64,000 nucleotides of DNA from Paenibacillus sp. SZ31 (GTDB lineage: Bacteria; Bacillota; Bacilli; Paenibacillales; Paenibacillaceae). Below, piece by piece: positions 8,079-16,850 of the stretch. Made by a program: the position numbers and the translations under genes. The DNA lies in contig NZ_JABBEA010000003.1 of assembly GCF_012912005.1 (NCBI RefSeq), positions 310,001 through 374,000 of the forward strand, given 5' to 3'. The notes below the pieces were generated by a model that worked only from the letters and a program-made list of their open reading frames with translations, did not search any database and was not told where the DNA came from. The number at the start of each line of letters is the position of its first letter. Position 1 is the first letter of the stretch.

Positions 8079-8096
8079 GTTGACTAAACAGTCAAC
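8079..8096. promoter_or_regulatory. Orphan 18-bp perfect palindrome (operator-like)
   Basis: GTTGACT-aaac-AGTCAAC is a perfect 7-bp inverted repeat resembling operators of TetR-type repressors. It lies 70 bp downstream of the CDF gene and 305 bp before the membrane protein gene, and is not followed by a T-run. Confidence 0.4.
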
Positions 8097-8120
8097 GAAA
8101 CGTATGTTGTTAATAACAGA

Positions 8121-8169
8121 TCTCGCCCGCACCTCTGCTTATGCATGTGGAACAGGGCGAGACATTTTT
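8121..8169 (+). terminator. Terminator downstream of the CDF gene
   Basis: TCTCGCCC pairs with GGGCGAGA around a 26-nt loop and is followed by CATTTTTG. Between it and 8401 nothing else is clear apart from a promoter-sized AT-rich stretch. Confidence 0.7.
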
Positions 8170-8401
8170 GCGTTATGGGGGTATTTTCCTTGCCAGATGA
8201 GGTTTTACTCGAAGTAAGTTATTTTCACGGTCATAAAAAAACTGCTGAGCATCTTTCATACCTAGACTTTGGTCTAGGTTCACTTTAACTCCAAAGACGG
8301 AGGATAGACTTTTCCAGTTCATGGTATGCTGTGAGTAACGAAAGTATTGCTCTACATACAACCGTTCGGAAATTGATGTTTGATTGAGAAGGAGAGATAT
8401 T

Positions 8402-8902
8402 ATGGCTAAACGTACGATCCTTGCGCCTGTTCTCATTTTACTGGGCGTGTACTTGATTCTGAATCAGGGAGGTTCACTCGGTCCGGGTACGATCTTTGCG
8501 ACCTTCTGGCCCACGTTATTCGTGATTCCACTGGGACTGTTCTTCCACTGGCTGTACTTCTCCATGATTGGCAGAGGGGTTGGACTGCTGGTTCCTGGTG
8601 GCTTGTTGCTCACTGTCGGTATTGTCTGTCAGATCGCCATGCTGTTTAACAACTGGGGTACGATGTGGCCGGGCTTCATTCTGGCTGTAGCTGTTGGTTT
8701 GTTTGAATTGTACTGGTTCGGTGGTCGGAACAAATGGTTGCTGATCCCCATCAACATTCTAACGGTGATATCGCTGCTGTTCTTCGCTGTGATGTCGATT
8801 GGTACGATGCTGAGCAGCTTGAGCTTTATCCAACCGTTTGTGGCGATTGTGCTGATTATGGGTGGGGCATGGATCATGGTGGGTCGCAAAAAGCGCATGT
8901 AA
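8402..8902 (+). CDS. Small polytopic membrane protein (DUF5668/LiaF-N-like)
   Basis: A 166-residue protein made almost wholly of hydrophobic segments (about five, at residues 7-22, 30-50, 55-80, 88-105, 115-160), ending RKKRM. It resembles the N-terminal membrane domain found before LiaF-like toast-rack domains but lacks that soluble part. GAAGGAGAG at 8388-8396 fixes the ATG at 8402. No catalytic residue is apparent. It stands alone between terminators, so the role is unknown. Confidence 0.7.
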   Translation: MAKRTILAPVLILLGVYLILNQGGSLGPGTIFATFWPTLFVIPLGLFFHWLYFSMIGRGVGLLVPGGLLLTVGIVCQIAMLFNNWGTMWPGFILAVAVGLFELYWFGGRNKWLLIPINILTVISLLFFAVMSIGTMLSSLSFIQPFVAIVLIMGGAWIMVGRKKRM

Positions 8903-8904
8903 CC

Positions 8905-9052
8905 CTTTATTCGTTTCCACTTGGTGACAGAACAACTTCGGATCGCTGTTATCCCCGGTTTTTTTTGAATCCCATCTAGAATGGGAAAATCCGTTGATAA
9001 AGGCGACCGCTACGCTTCCTTCGTTTTTTCTGTCCCCTCCGTTAACGTGTGT
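8905..9052 (+). repeat. Nested-palindrome repeat, family A copy 2 (diverged)
   Basis: GTGACAGAACAACTTCGGATCG then CTGTTATCCCC matches copy 1 closely; the inner stem is decayed (ATCCCCGGTTTT versus AAAATCCGTTGAT). It starts a few bases after the stop codon at 8902 and ends near CCGTTAACGTG. Confidence 0.65.
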
Positions 9053-9096
9053 ACGAAAATAATATAACCTGAGCTATTGCTCTGAAGTAGGTAATA

Positions 9097-9157
9097 GAAA
9101 AGGGTTGCTGCTCGTCATTCAAGTGGAATGACGAGCAGCAACCCTTTTTGTTTTTTT
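9097..9157. terminator. Bidirectional terminator between 8402 gene and potD
   Basis: A 22-bp perfect stem (AAAGGGTTGCTGCTCGTC and complement) with a short loop, followed by CTTTTTGTTTTTTT on + and CTTTTCTATT on -. It serves both converging transcripts. Confidence 0.88.
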
Positions 9158-9163
9158 CATAAT

Positions 9164-9187
9164 CTAACGAACTGTGCACACGTTATT
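9164..9187 (+). repeat. 24-bp two-box repeat (CTAACGAA-N9-GTTATT)
   Basis: Same length and box order as the copies at 2989 and 50635-50829. It lies between the terminator and the potD stop codon, i.e. just downstream of potD. Confidence 0.55.
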
Positions 9188-9192
9188 GGTGG

Positions 9193-10266
9193 TTATTTAC
9201 TGTGCATTTTAAACTCCAGGAACAGGTCGTTATAATGCGAGAGCATTTTTTTGCCCAGATTATCGTAGACCTCCAGCTTACCTGTCAGTTTCTCGTCTGG
9301 ATAGAAGCGTTCATCCTCGGAGATGTCCTCTGGCAGTAACTTAAGTGCCTCCGCATTCGGAGTGGAATAACCGACATATTCCGCATTGCGAGCGGCATGA
9401 TCCGGGTCCAGCATGAAGTTGATAAACTGGTGCGCCCCTTCAATATTACTCGCTGTCTTCGGAATAACCATGTTATCAAACCAGAGGTTCGAGCCTTCTT
9501 CCGGCACCATGTAATCCAGCTTGTCGTTCTCATCCATAATCTCGGATGCATCCCCGGACCACACAAGTCCAACCGCAGCTTCCTCGTTCGCAAGCAGCAT
9601 CTTGATCTCGTCCCCGACAATCGCTCTGACGTTCGGTGTCAATGTCGACAGCTTCTTCAGTGCTTCTTGCAGATGGTCTTCGTTGGTATCGTTCAGGGAA
9701 TAGCCGAGACTGTTGAGCCCCATACCAATGACTTCACGTGCACCGTCAAGGAGCAAGATTTGATTTTTCAGACGTGTGTCCCACAGGTCATTCCAGCTAT
9801 CAAACGTCAACCCATCCACCAGTTCGGGATTGTACACAACCCCCACCGTTCCCCAGAAATAAGGGATAGAGTACTTGTTGCCTTCATCAAAGGACAAGTC
9901 CATGAATCGCGGATCAATGTTGTCCAGATGAGTTAATTTGCTATGATCGAGTGGAACGAGCAGGTCTTCTTCTTTCATTTTGCTAATCGCATATTCGGAA
10001 GGAATCGCCACATCAAACGTGGTGCCCCCCTGCTCGATCTTGGTCAACATTGCTTCATTGGAGTCAAACGTCTGATAGATGACCTTAATGCCGGTCTCGT
10101 CTTCAAACTCCTTAAGCAGATCCGGGTCGATATAATCGCCCCAGTTATAGATGGTCAGCGTGTTGCCGCCAGAATACCCCTGACTCTTGTTCAGATACGA
10201 AGCCAGAATCATTAAGGCAAAGGCGGCCACAAAAACAATTGCAAATGTCCGTACCAGTTGCTTCAT
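9193..10266 (-). CDS. potD: Spermidine/putrescine ABC transporter substrate-binding protein
   Basis: A 357-residue secreted or membrane-anchored binding protein. An N-terminal hydrophobic segment (residues 8-24, with no lipobox Cys) is followed by NTLTIYNWGDYIDPDLLKEF, the PotD/PotF opening in which W and D/E residues line the polyamine pocket. IPYFWGTVGVVYNP and GLVWSGDASEI are further family segments. The start overlaps potC by 4 bp (ATGA). It is the last gene of potABCD. Family knowledge points to spermidine or putrescine; which is preferred cannot be told. Confidence 0.93.
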   Translation of the reverse strand: MKQLVRTFAIVFVAAFALMILASYLNKSQGYSGGNTLTIYNWGDYIDPDLLKEFEDETGIKVIYQTFDSNEAMLTKIEQGGTTFDVAIPSEYAISKMKEEDLLVPLDHSKLTHLDNIDPRFMDLSFDEGNKYSIPYFWGTVGVVYNPELVDGLTFDSWNDLWDTRLKNQILLLDGAREVIGMGLNSLGYSLNDTNEDHLQEALKKLSTLTPNVRAIVGDEIKMLLANEEAAVGLVWSGDASEIMDENDKLDYMVPEEGSNLWFDNMVIPKTASNIEGAHQFINFMLDPDHAARNAEYVGYSTPNAEALKLLPEDISEDERFYPDEKLTGKLEVYDNLGKKMLSHYNDLFLEFKMHSK

Positions 10267-11072
10267 GGACGCAGCCCCTTTCCTCCGGGTGGTATCCGTG
10301 TTGCACGGCGGTTAATGAAGTAATATCCGACTACCAGCAGCACCGTGAGCAGGAACAAGAGGGTTGATAGCGCGTTGATTGACAACGATACACCCTGCCT
10401 TGCTCTGGAGTATATTTCTACAGAGAGTGTAGAGTACCCATTACCCGTGACGAAGAATGTTACTGCAAAATCATCGAGCGAGTACGTCAATGCCATGAAG
10501 AATCCAGCAAAAATACCCGGTTTCACGTATGGCAACACCACGCGCGTCAGAATCTGCCATGAACCAGCGCCCAGATCGCGCGCTGCATCCATCAGTGTTG
10601 GGCTCATTTCCTGCAGCTTTGGCAGTACCATGATTACAACGATCGGTACACTGAATGCGATATGAGACAGCAGGACCGAAATGAAGCCCAGTTTGATGCC
10701 AATCATGGTGAACAGAATCAGGAATGATGCACCAATGATGACATCGGGACTCACGATGAGCACGTTATTGAGTGACAACAACGTATTTTTGGTCCGTTTG
10801 CGACGCACATGGTAGATTGCCAGTGCTCCTGCAACACCAAGGATTGTCGAGATCGCTGATGACAGCAGCGCAATGATAAATGTATTCAGCACGATGATGA
10901 GCAGCCGTGTATCGGCGAACACCTCTCTGTACCATTCGAGCGTGAATCCTTCGAAGCTGCGCATATGGCCGCCACTATTGAAGGAATAGAAGATCAGGTA
11001 CGCAATCGGTGCGTACAGTATGGCGAATACAACGGCTAGGTAGACGTTAGACAGCTTTCCGTTTCTTCCCAT
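10263..11072 (-). CDS. potC: Polyamine ABC transporter permease PotC
   Basis: A 269-residue permease with six predicted membrane segments. The cytoplasmic EAA loop reads DAARDLGAGSWQILTRVVLP (about residues 165-184), the site that docks onto PotA. GGAGGTGCGTA precedes the ATG at 11072, so the gene overlaps the end of potB by 26 bp, a sign of tight coupling. It pairs with PotB to form the membrane channel. Confidence 0.93.
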   Translation of the reverse strand: MGRNGKLSNVYLAVVFAILYAPIAYLIFYSFNSGGHMRSFEGFTLEWYREVFADTRLLIIVLNTFIIALLSSAISTILGVAGALAIYHVRRKRTKNTLLSLNNVLIVSPDVIIGASFLILFTMIGIKLGFISVLLSHIAFSVPIVVIMVLPKLQEMSPTLMDAARDLGAGSWQILTRVVLPYVKPGIFAGFFMALTYSLDDFAVTFFVTGNGYSTLSVEIYSRARQGVSLSINALSTLLFLLTVLLVVGYYFINRRATRIPPGGKGLRP

Positions 11073-11880
11073 TACGCACCTCCTTCTTGCCTGATCCAGT
11101 CAGGAACATAATAATCGCCATCGCAATAATCAAAAAGACGGCAATCGTTGAACCCATCCCCCAGTCCTGGGTGACGAGAAAATGCTGTTCAATCGCTGTT
11201 CCCAGCGTAATTACACGGTTCCCCGCAATGAGGCGGGTAATCATGAACAGAGACAGCGCAGGAATAAATACAGCCTGACAGCCTGATTTTACTCCACTAA
11301 TGGTCAGTGGAAAGATAACCCGGCGGAAAGTCAGCCACGACGAGGCCCCCAGATCCCGCGCCGCGTAGATTAACGATGGATTCATCTCTTCCAACGCATT
11401 GAAGATCGGCAGAATCATGAATGGAATGAAGATGTACACCGAGACAAAGATAAAGCTGAAGTCGGTGAACAAAATCTGCTGTGTACCAATACCCACGACT
11501 TCAAGTAGAGAGTTGGTCAGGCCGTACGTTCCGAACAGGCCGATGAAGGCGTACGCTTTTAACAAGAGATTGATCCAGCTTGGCAGAATGATCAGCAGCA
11601 ACCATAGCTGCTTGTGCTTCGTCCGGGTCAGCATATACGCTGTCGGGTAGGAGATTAGCAGCGAGAACGCCGTAATCAGAAATGCATACCAGAACGAACT
11701 GAGCGTCATCTGTAAGTACACCGGTGTGAAGAACCGGGCGTAGTTGCCAAACGTAAAGTTGCCCTCTACATCGAAGAATGAATAATAGATGACCAGCAGA
11801 ACCGGCGCCACAACAAACAACACCATCCATAATACATATGGAATCAGATACGCATTGCGTGTGCTGGCCTTAGTCTGCAT
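11047..11880 (-). CDS. potB: Polyamine ABC transporter permease PotB
   Basis: A 277-residue permease with six membrane segments and an EAA loop [20 protein letters not shown]. The ATG at 11880 is chosen because AAGAGG lies a few bases upstream and the protein then begins [18 protein letters not shown], like other PotB proteins; the longer open frame reaching back through potA is not coding. It overlaps potA by 11 bp and potC by 26 bp. Confidence 0.93.
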   Translation of the reverse strand: MQTKASTRNAYLIPYVLWMVLFVVAPVLLVIYYSFFDVEGNFTFGNYARFFTPVYLQMTLSSFWYAFLITAFSLLISYPTAYMLTRTKHKQLWLLLIILPSWINLLLKAYAFIGLFGTYGLTNSLLEVVGIGTQQILFTDFSFIFVSVYIFIPFMILPIFNALEEMNPSLIYAARDLGASSWLTFRRVIFPLTISGVKSGCQAVFIPALSLFMITRLIAGNRVITLGTAIEQHFLVTQDWGMGSTIAVFLIIAMAIIMFLTGSGKKEVRNGKKRKAV

Positions 11881-12979
11881 GAGCGGCCTCTTGGTAGGCT
11901 TCGAGTCGTTTGTCGAACTCTTCCTCGGTCTCGTTAAAGCGCATGACGTGTACAGCTTCCGGGTCAAAATACAGTCCAATCCGCGCGCCGACAACGGCTT
12001 TCTTGGTTGAATGAACAAGCCACTCATTGCCCGCATCGTCGTACGTGGATATCTCGTAATGCACCCCGCGGAATAACTGGGAGTCCACATTAACCTTCAG
12101 CTTGCCTTGGTCTTCGGTTGTAATCTCCAGATCCTCTGGGCGAATGACAATCTCTACCGGCTCGTCCCGCTGGAGGCCCTGATCGACACACTCATGCTGT
12201 GCACCAGCAAATTCCACCACAAAGTCCTGCTTCATTTTGCCCGATACAATGTTCGATTCCCCGATAAAGTCTGCTACAAAGCGGTTAATTGGCTCATCAT
12301 AGATATCATTCGGTGTACCACTCTGTTGAATCACGCCACCATTCAGGACAAAGATCTCGTCGGACATCGCCAAGGCTTCTTCCTGATCATGTGTAACAAA
12401 AATGAACGTGATGCCCAGTCGCTGTTGCAGCTCCCGCAGCTCGTACTGCATTTCGGTCCGCAGCTTCAAATCGAGTGCTGACAAAGGCTCGTCTAGCAGC
12501 AGAATTTCGGGTTCGTTCACAATCGCGCGTGCAATCGCAACACGTTGTCTTTGTCCGCCGGACATTTCACCAATTTCACGGTTTTCATACCCGGACAGAT
12601 TGACGAATTTGAGGGCTTCCAACACTTTGCTGCGAATTTCAGCCGTTTTCATCTTTTTGATCCGCAAACCAAAAGCTACGTTCTCAAATACATTCAAATG
12701 TGGAAATAATGCGTAATCCTGAAATACGGTATTGACCTGCCGCTGGTGGGCGGGCACTCGGTTGATGAGCGCACCGTTAAAATAAATACTGCCCTGTGTC
12801 GGCTCCGCAAAGCCGGCAATCAGCCGCAATATCGTTGTTTTCCCGCAGCCCGATGGGCCGAGAAGCGTATAAAATTTACCCCGCTCAATCTCAAAGCTGA
12901 CTGCCTTCAATACGGCTTCATCCTGATCGTATTGCTGAGTCACCGCTTCGAAGCGGATAATCGGTTGTTGTTCTGACAT
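11870..12979 (-). CDS. potA: Polyamine ABC transporter ATPase PotA
   Basis: A 369-residue ATPase. Walker [10 protein letters not shown] (residues 38-46), signature [14 protein letters not shown], Walker [14 protein letters not shown] and H-loop [10 protein letters not shown] are intact. The C-terminal 130 residues form the regulatory OB-like (TOBE) domain. It powers uptake through PotB/PotC and heads the four-gene operon. The upstream gap (12980-13235) is AT-rich and should hold promoters for this operon and the divergent MFS gene; no clear operator was found. Confidence 0.94.
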   Translation of the reverse strand: MSEQQPIIRFEAVTQQYDQDEAVLKAVSFEIERGKFYTLLGPSGCGKTTILRLIAGFAEPTQGSIYFNGALINRVPAHQRQVNTVFQDYALFPHLNVFENVAFGLRIKKMKTAEIRSKVLEALKFVNLSGYENREIGEMSGGQRQRVAIARAIVNEPEILLLDEPLSALDLKLRTEMQYELRELQQRLGITFIFVTHDQEEALAMSDEIFVLNGGVIQQSGTPNDIYDEPINRFVADFIGESNIVSGKMKQDFVVEFAGAQHECVDQGLQRDEPVEIVIRPEDLEITTEDQGKLKVNVDSQLFRGVHYEISTYDDAGNEWLVHSTKKAVVGARIGLYFDPEAVHVMRFNETEEEFDKRLEAYQEAAHAD

Positions 12980-13235
12980 GCTTCACATCGCCCCCTTATA
13001 CTTGAGGTACACCTTAAGTCTGTACACTTTTCGTTCATGCATCCTTATAGATAACCCATCTATTATATATGATTCAGGTATATCCGCAATGGTTTTGATG
13101 TAAACGCCATGTGTGATTTCTTCTTATTTTCAAAAATACTGCATACATTACGGTTATATGTCGATATCTACGCATTCCTTTGGGAAATGAAGTACGTTTG
13201 GGATTCCATTTTATGTGTGAGAGGAGTCTTGGCTC

Positions 13236-14597
13236 TTGGATATTCGTCGTAACTTGCCTTTGCTGATGACGATTTGTTTCCTTAGTCAGATGGGCGGATT
13301 CATGATCCTGCCCCTGTTTCCGTTGTTTATTGAAGAATTCGGCCTGTCCGGCTGGATGATGGGGGTTATTTTTGCACTCTTTTATGTAGGTAAAGTCCTT
13401 GGGGGCATTCCTGCAGCGGCAATTTATAAGAAACTAGGTGGTAAAAAGGCGCTCATCCTCATGCTGTTACTGCTCGCTGTCTGCATGGGCGGCTTCGCGC
13501 TGTCTTCTGCTGCGGTGTTGTTCGGCCTGCTCCGACTGCTGCAAGGGCTCGCTTCCACCGGGCTTACCGTGGTCGTGCGTTCCATCATCGGGGATGGGGG
13601 TAATGTAGATAACCGCGGCCTGTACAATGGATATGTCAGCAGTAGTGAAGGTGGCGGCATGGTGCTCGGTCCGGTGATAAGTGGCTGGCTCGCATTGCAT
13701 TGGCCACTGTCGGTTCCTTTTTTGCTCGTCACGGTATGTTGTCTGATGGCCATGGTCGCTGCGATGGGGATGAAGACGAACACACAAGCTAGAGCTAATC
13801 TTAAATCCGGGGATACGTTAAGTGATCATCTATTAGAATATCCTTCGGCTGTCGTGAAGCAAGAAACTCTTGATAACTCAGGATACTCGGTGCTCCACAC
13901 GGATGACGCCCCTCCTTTACCTTCAACAACATCTGATGCACTGCATACGCAAGCTGCGGACACCTCCTTAACCTCCCAATCCAATCAAGCTCCCGAATCA
14001 ACAACAACTGGCCCATACACAGGGTTCACCCGGCGGCAACAGCTTGTTGGCTACGGTACGGTACATTTTCTGGAGATGAGCGCCTATGCCGTATTTCTCA
14101 CCTACTTCGCACTGTATGCAGCTCACATCATGCAGTGGGACCCGTTTGCCACCAGTCTCGCCTTCACCGTATCCGGGATTTCTACGCTTGCCGCTGCTCC
14201 CTTTGTTGGTTATCTCTCTGACCGGATGGGCGATCGTCTGCTGCTCTGCATGCTTGGCATATTCCTGATTGGAATCGAAGTTGTTGTATTTCTAAGCACG
14301 TCCTCTCATCTATGGGTCTACGTTGGCATGCTGATTGGCGGGGTTGGCGGTGCATGTTATATGGATTCATTCTTTGCTCATATTGGTGATCACATCCCAG
14401 ACGAGGGTCGAAGCTCTGTCATAGGCAAAATTGTCTCTGCGGCCGAGATCGGCTCCATCGTATCTCCACTAGTTGCAGCACTACTTATGGAGGTTGGATC
14501 GCTGTACTCCGTGTTTGTGTTCAATCTGGTGCTGATTGCTGCTGCCATTGTAGTTCAGGCCGTGATGCGGAGTCGATATCGATTGAAAGAGGGGTAG
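13236..14597 (+). CDS. Major facilitator superfamily transporter
   Basis: A 453-residue protein with twelve predicted membrane segments. The loop 2-3 motif reads GKVLGGIPAAAIYKKLGGKK and its second-half copy GYLSDRMGDRL. A long hydrophilic, Ser/Thr/Pro-rich insert (about residues 185-268) replaces the usual central loop between TM6 and TM7; its composition looks like a disordered linker. The TTG start follows GAGAGGAG at 13219-13226. The family relation suggests drug or metabolite export, but the substrate is unknown. It diverges from potABCD. Confidence 0.85.
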   Translation: MDIRRNLPLLMTICFLSQMGGFMILPLFPLFIEEFGLSGWMMGVIFALFYVGKVLGGIPAAAIYKKLGGKKALILMLLLLAVCMGGFALSSAAVLFGLLRLLQGLASTGLTVVVRSIIGDGGNVDNRGLYNGYVSSSEGGGMVLGPVISGWLALHWPLSVPFLLVTVCCLMAMVAAMGMKTNTQARANLKSGDTLSDHLLEYPSAVVKQETLDNSGYSVLHTDDAPPLPSTTSDALHTQAADTSLTSQSNQAPESTTTGPYTGFTRRQQLVGYGTVHFLEMSAYAVFLTYFALYAAHIMQWDPFATSLAFTVSGISTLAAAPFVGYLSDRMGDRLLLCMLGIFLIGIEVVVFLSTSSHLWVYVGMLIGGVGGACYMDSFFAHIGDHIPDEGRSSVIGKIVSAAEIGSIVSPLVAALLMEVGSLYSVFVFNLVLIAAAIVVQAVMRSRYRLKEG

Positions 14598-14633
14598 TTC
14601 CTTCTTTTGGATAAAAAATGATCACAAAAAATA

Positions 14634-14665
14634 ACCCGCCTGCACAATTTAATGTGCAAACGGGC
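14634..14665 (-). terminator. Terminator overlapping the nos stop codon
   Basis: CCCG...GCACA pairs with TGTGC...CGGG, with the nos TAA in the loop; on the - strand it is followed by TTATTTTTTGTG. Confidence 0.6.
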
Positions 14666-15860
14666 ATTTCATTGGTGTATCTCCGGCCTGTGGCTGGAGA
14701 TTCTCTACCTGTGTATTCTGCTGCTCGTTGCTTCGCGGCTCTGCGGCAGATGCCACGCCATCTTTCAGGGTATACGCCTGATCTTGACGGAAAAAGTTCG
14801 GCTTCACGATCTCATTACGATAGGAGCTGTGGAAAATATGTGTCGTCGCCGGGGACACTGGCGGAATCAGCCACACCCAATCTCCGGTCAACTCTCGCCC
14901 TGCCTTCTCTTCCCGCTGTTCAAATAACTCGAACTGCGCTGCCGCCGTGTGGTGATCCACAATGCTCACGCCTGCTTTTTTGAACGAATGCAGCACAGCC
15001 ACATTCAGCTCGACTAACGCACGATCCTTCCACAGCGTCGTTTCACTCGACGTATTCAATCCAAACGCTTCCGCCACCGCAGGCAGCTTGTTATACCGGA
15101 ACGTATCCGCCAGATTACGGGCGCCGATCTCGGTACCCATATACCAACCATTGAATGGTGCTGCTGGATAAGATATACCGCCAATCTCCAGTCGCATATC
15201 AGCAATCATCGGCACACCGTACCAGCGCATGCCCAGCTCGGCCATTTCCGCTTGCTCCGGATGTTCAATAAGAACTTCCACAATCTCTTCTTCTGGCACA
15301 ACATACCACTCTGGGGCTTGTCCTTGTGCCTGAATAATGAGCGGTAACACATCATAGGGGCTACCTGCCCCTTGCCAGCCAAGTGACATCGCCGCCTTGG
15401 TCAGCTCCACCGAAGCAGGATCTCCGATAATACCTTGCTCTGTCTCATATCCCGCATAACGAATAAGCTGATGATTCCAGAGGCGTACCGGAGTTCCATT
15501 CGGCCCATCCGCTGGAAGGATGGTAATCATCGGGATTACTTTGCCACCGTTGGATGCCACATGGATATGATTCAGCACAGCTTCCGCTGCCGTTCCTGCC
15601 GTATCAGCGTGACGGGCATCCACAATCCGCAATTTATCCCAGAACAGCCGCCCGATGCAGCGGTTGCTGTTCCGCCATGCCATTTTACAACCCTGCTCCA
15701 ATTCCTCAGTGGTATGCACATAAGTACCGGTTACTTCGATCTCTCCCATAACGGCAACAAGCCGGGCCTCTGCGTCTTCACGCGAATGGCCCAGCTCTTC
15801 ATAACAAGTATATATAAACCGTTCAGCTTCTTCCTGCAATTGTTCCAGGTCTGACCGCAT
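14649..15860 (-). CDS. nos: Bacterial nitric oxide synthase, oxygenase domain
   Basis: A 403-residue haem enzyme that makes NO from L-arginine using external reductases. WRNSNRCIGR (Cys68) is the haem-thiolate motif, and SVELTKAAMSLGW, FNGWYMGTEIGARNL and the C-terminal WVWLIPPVSPATT are conserved NOS segments. There is no reductase domain, as in Bacillus bNOS. It is about 40 residues longer than Bacillus bNOS: after the core comes a polar tail that ends KCPFAH (398-403), a Cys-Pro pair like haem-regulatory motifs. It lies downstream of dps on the same strand, with its own promoter. A role in oxidative stress defence is known for bNOS. Confidence 0.95.
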   Translation of the reverse strand: MRSDLEQLQEEAERFIYTCYEELGHSREDAEARLVAVMGEIEVTGTYVHTTEELEQGCKMAWRNSNRCIGRLFWDKLRIVDARHADTAGTAAEAVLNHIHVASNGGKVIPMITILPADGPNGTPVRLWNHQLIRYAGYETEQGIIGDPASVELTKAAMSLGWQGAGSPYDVLPLIIQAQGQAPEWYVVPEEEIVEVLIEHPEQAEMAELGMRWYGVPMIADMRLEIGGISYPAAPFNGWYMGTEIGARNLADTFRYNKLPAVAEAFGLNTSSETTLWKDRALVELNVAVLHSFKKAGVSIVDHHTAAAQFELFEQREEKAGRELTGDWVWLIPPVSPATTHIFHSSYRNEIVKPNFFRQDQAYTLKDGVASAAEPRSNEQQNTQVENLQPQAGDTPMKCPFAH

Positions 15861-15897
15861 CGTTCATTCCACCATTCTGTACATCTTGAATGCCATC

Positions 15898-15926
15898 ATT
15901 ATACGGCAAGCGCACCGGATTTGTAA
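15898..15926 (-). promoter_or_regulatory. Probable nos promoter
   Basis: On the - strand TTACAA (15926-15921) is followed after 17 bp by a perfect TATAAT (15903-15898), 38 bp before the nos ATG. It lies in the 127-bp gap after dps, so nos can be transcribed apart from dps. Confidence 0.5.
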
Positions 15927-15987
15927 GCGAACGGACACTTTGTTCACGGACTCTACATATCGTTGTCAGGATGTAGGGTGACTTTGC

Positions 15988-16467
15988 TTATTTGCCCAGA
16001 AATGCGGTTAACATCCAGACCTCTTTATCCAACGTAGCGGTGAATCCAATCAGCATATCTTCCGTTGCGTTATCTTCCGCTTCTCCTGCTTCGTGAATGC
16101 CTTGACGAATCACTTCCACCATTGTGCGCAGATCAGCAACTACCGATTCTACCATACGTTCAGCAGACAACGGTCCTTGTGCCTCTTCAATCGGAGACAG
16201 ACGCAGCTGTTCACCCATCGTAGCCACTGGACGTCCACCAATAGCCAGCAAACGTTCTGCAACTTCGTCCATATTCGCCGTAGCCAAGTTATACAGTTCT
16301 TCGAATTTGGCATGCAGTGTGAAGAAATGAGGTCCTTGGACATACCAGTGGAAGTTATGCAGTTTCGTGTACAGTACGGACCAGCCTGCGATCTGACGGT
16401 TCAGGACCTCTTGAAGTGCTGTGGCGTTGTTAGCAAAAGTGTTGTTTCTAGTTTGGATTGTGCTCAT
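15988..16467 (-). CDS. dps: Dps/ferritin-like DNA-protection protein
   Basis: A 159-residue Dps. KLHNFHWYVQGPHFFTLH (His40 and His52), then NMDEVAERLLAIGG (Asp67, Glu71), are the inter-subunit ferroxidase residues. Dps forms dodecamers that store iron and consume hydrogen peroxide, and many bind DNA. The N-terminus is short and only weakly basic, so DNA binding is not assured. GAGGGG lies before the ATG. A PerR-like palindrome and a TATAAT box lie about 80-105 bp upstream, consistent with peroxide control like Bacillus mrgA. Confidence 0.93.
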   Translation of the reverse strand: MSTIQTRNNTFANNATALQEVLNRQIAGWSVLYTKLHNFHWYVQGPHFFTLHAKFEELYNLATANMDEVAERLLAIGGRPVATMGEQLRLSPIEEAQGPLSAERMVESVVADLRTMVEVIRQGIHEAGEAEDNATEDMLIGFTATLDKEVWMLTAFLGK

Positions 16468-16542
16468 GGAATTTATCCCCTCTCGAATATAAAAATAGAA
16501 TTTGAATTTTATGATGGATTGCTTTGGTTTGCTTATTTTAAT

Positions 16543-16574
16543 TTAGACTTAATCTAAATCTTGTTTTAATTATA
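16543..16574 (-). promoter_or_regulatory. dps promoter with PerR-like operator
   Basis: On the - strand a TATAAT -10 box (16574-16569) is preceded by TTCCCA at 17 bp. Just downstream of it lies TTAGACT-T-AATCTAA (16543-16557), a 7-1-7 inverted repeat whose arms match at 6 of 7 positions. It differs from the B. subtilis PerR box (TTATAATNATTATAA) at 4 positions. Confidence 0.5.
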
Positions 16575-16655
16575 ACACCGCATATACGGTTTGGGAAGGA
16601 TTTTGCCCTGTCTTGTACATGAAGATTCCATGAAGCTGAGCTTCATCCTATATCA

Positions 16656-16736
16656 TTAAAAAAAGTGGAGTTACACTGTCCACACGGCTGATTAATGAGG
16701 GTGTGTAGTACTTCCTGCACCAGATCCCACTTTTTA
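16656..16736. other. Long-stem hairpin of unclear role upstream of dps
   Basis: AAAAAGTGG pairs with CCACTTTTT around a structured 60-nt centre with its own CCACAC/GTGTGT pairing. T-runs on both strands would make it a terminator either way, but the HAD gene already has a terminator at 16797. It could be the end of a small RNA. Confidence 0.35.
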
Positions 16737-16796
16737 TTTATACCTTTAATTACGCTCACATACTGCGAATATTCTCACAGTGCACATAACGCAAAA

Positions 16797-16830
16797 ACAG
16801 CCCTTCATCTCCGCGAGATGATAGGACTGC
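16797..16830 (-). terminator. Terminator of the HAD hydrolase gene
   Basis: On the - strand CAGTCCTATCATCTC pairs with GAGATGAAGGGCTG around a 3-nt loop, followed by TTTTTGCG. Confidence 0.8.
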
Positions 16831-16850
16831 CTGAACCCACCTGTACAATT

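Noticed and set aside
8173-8436. An 87-codon - strand frame before the membrane protein gene
   Set aside because: It lacks a ribosome site, shows no family resemblance and overlaps the start and ribosome site of the + strand gene.
3100-12979. The XRE-cupin protein as repressor of potABCD
   Set aside because: The link rests on gene order in other genomes; here the genes are 6 kb apart and no shared operator was found, so it was not claimed.
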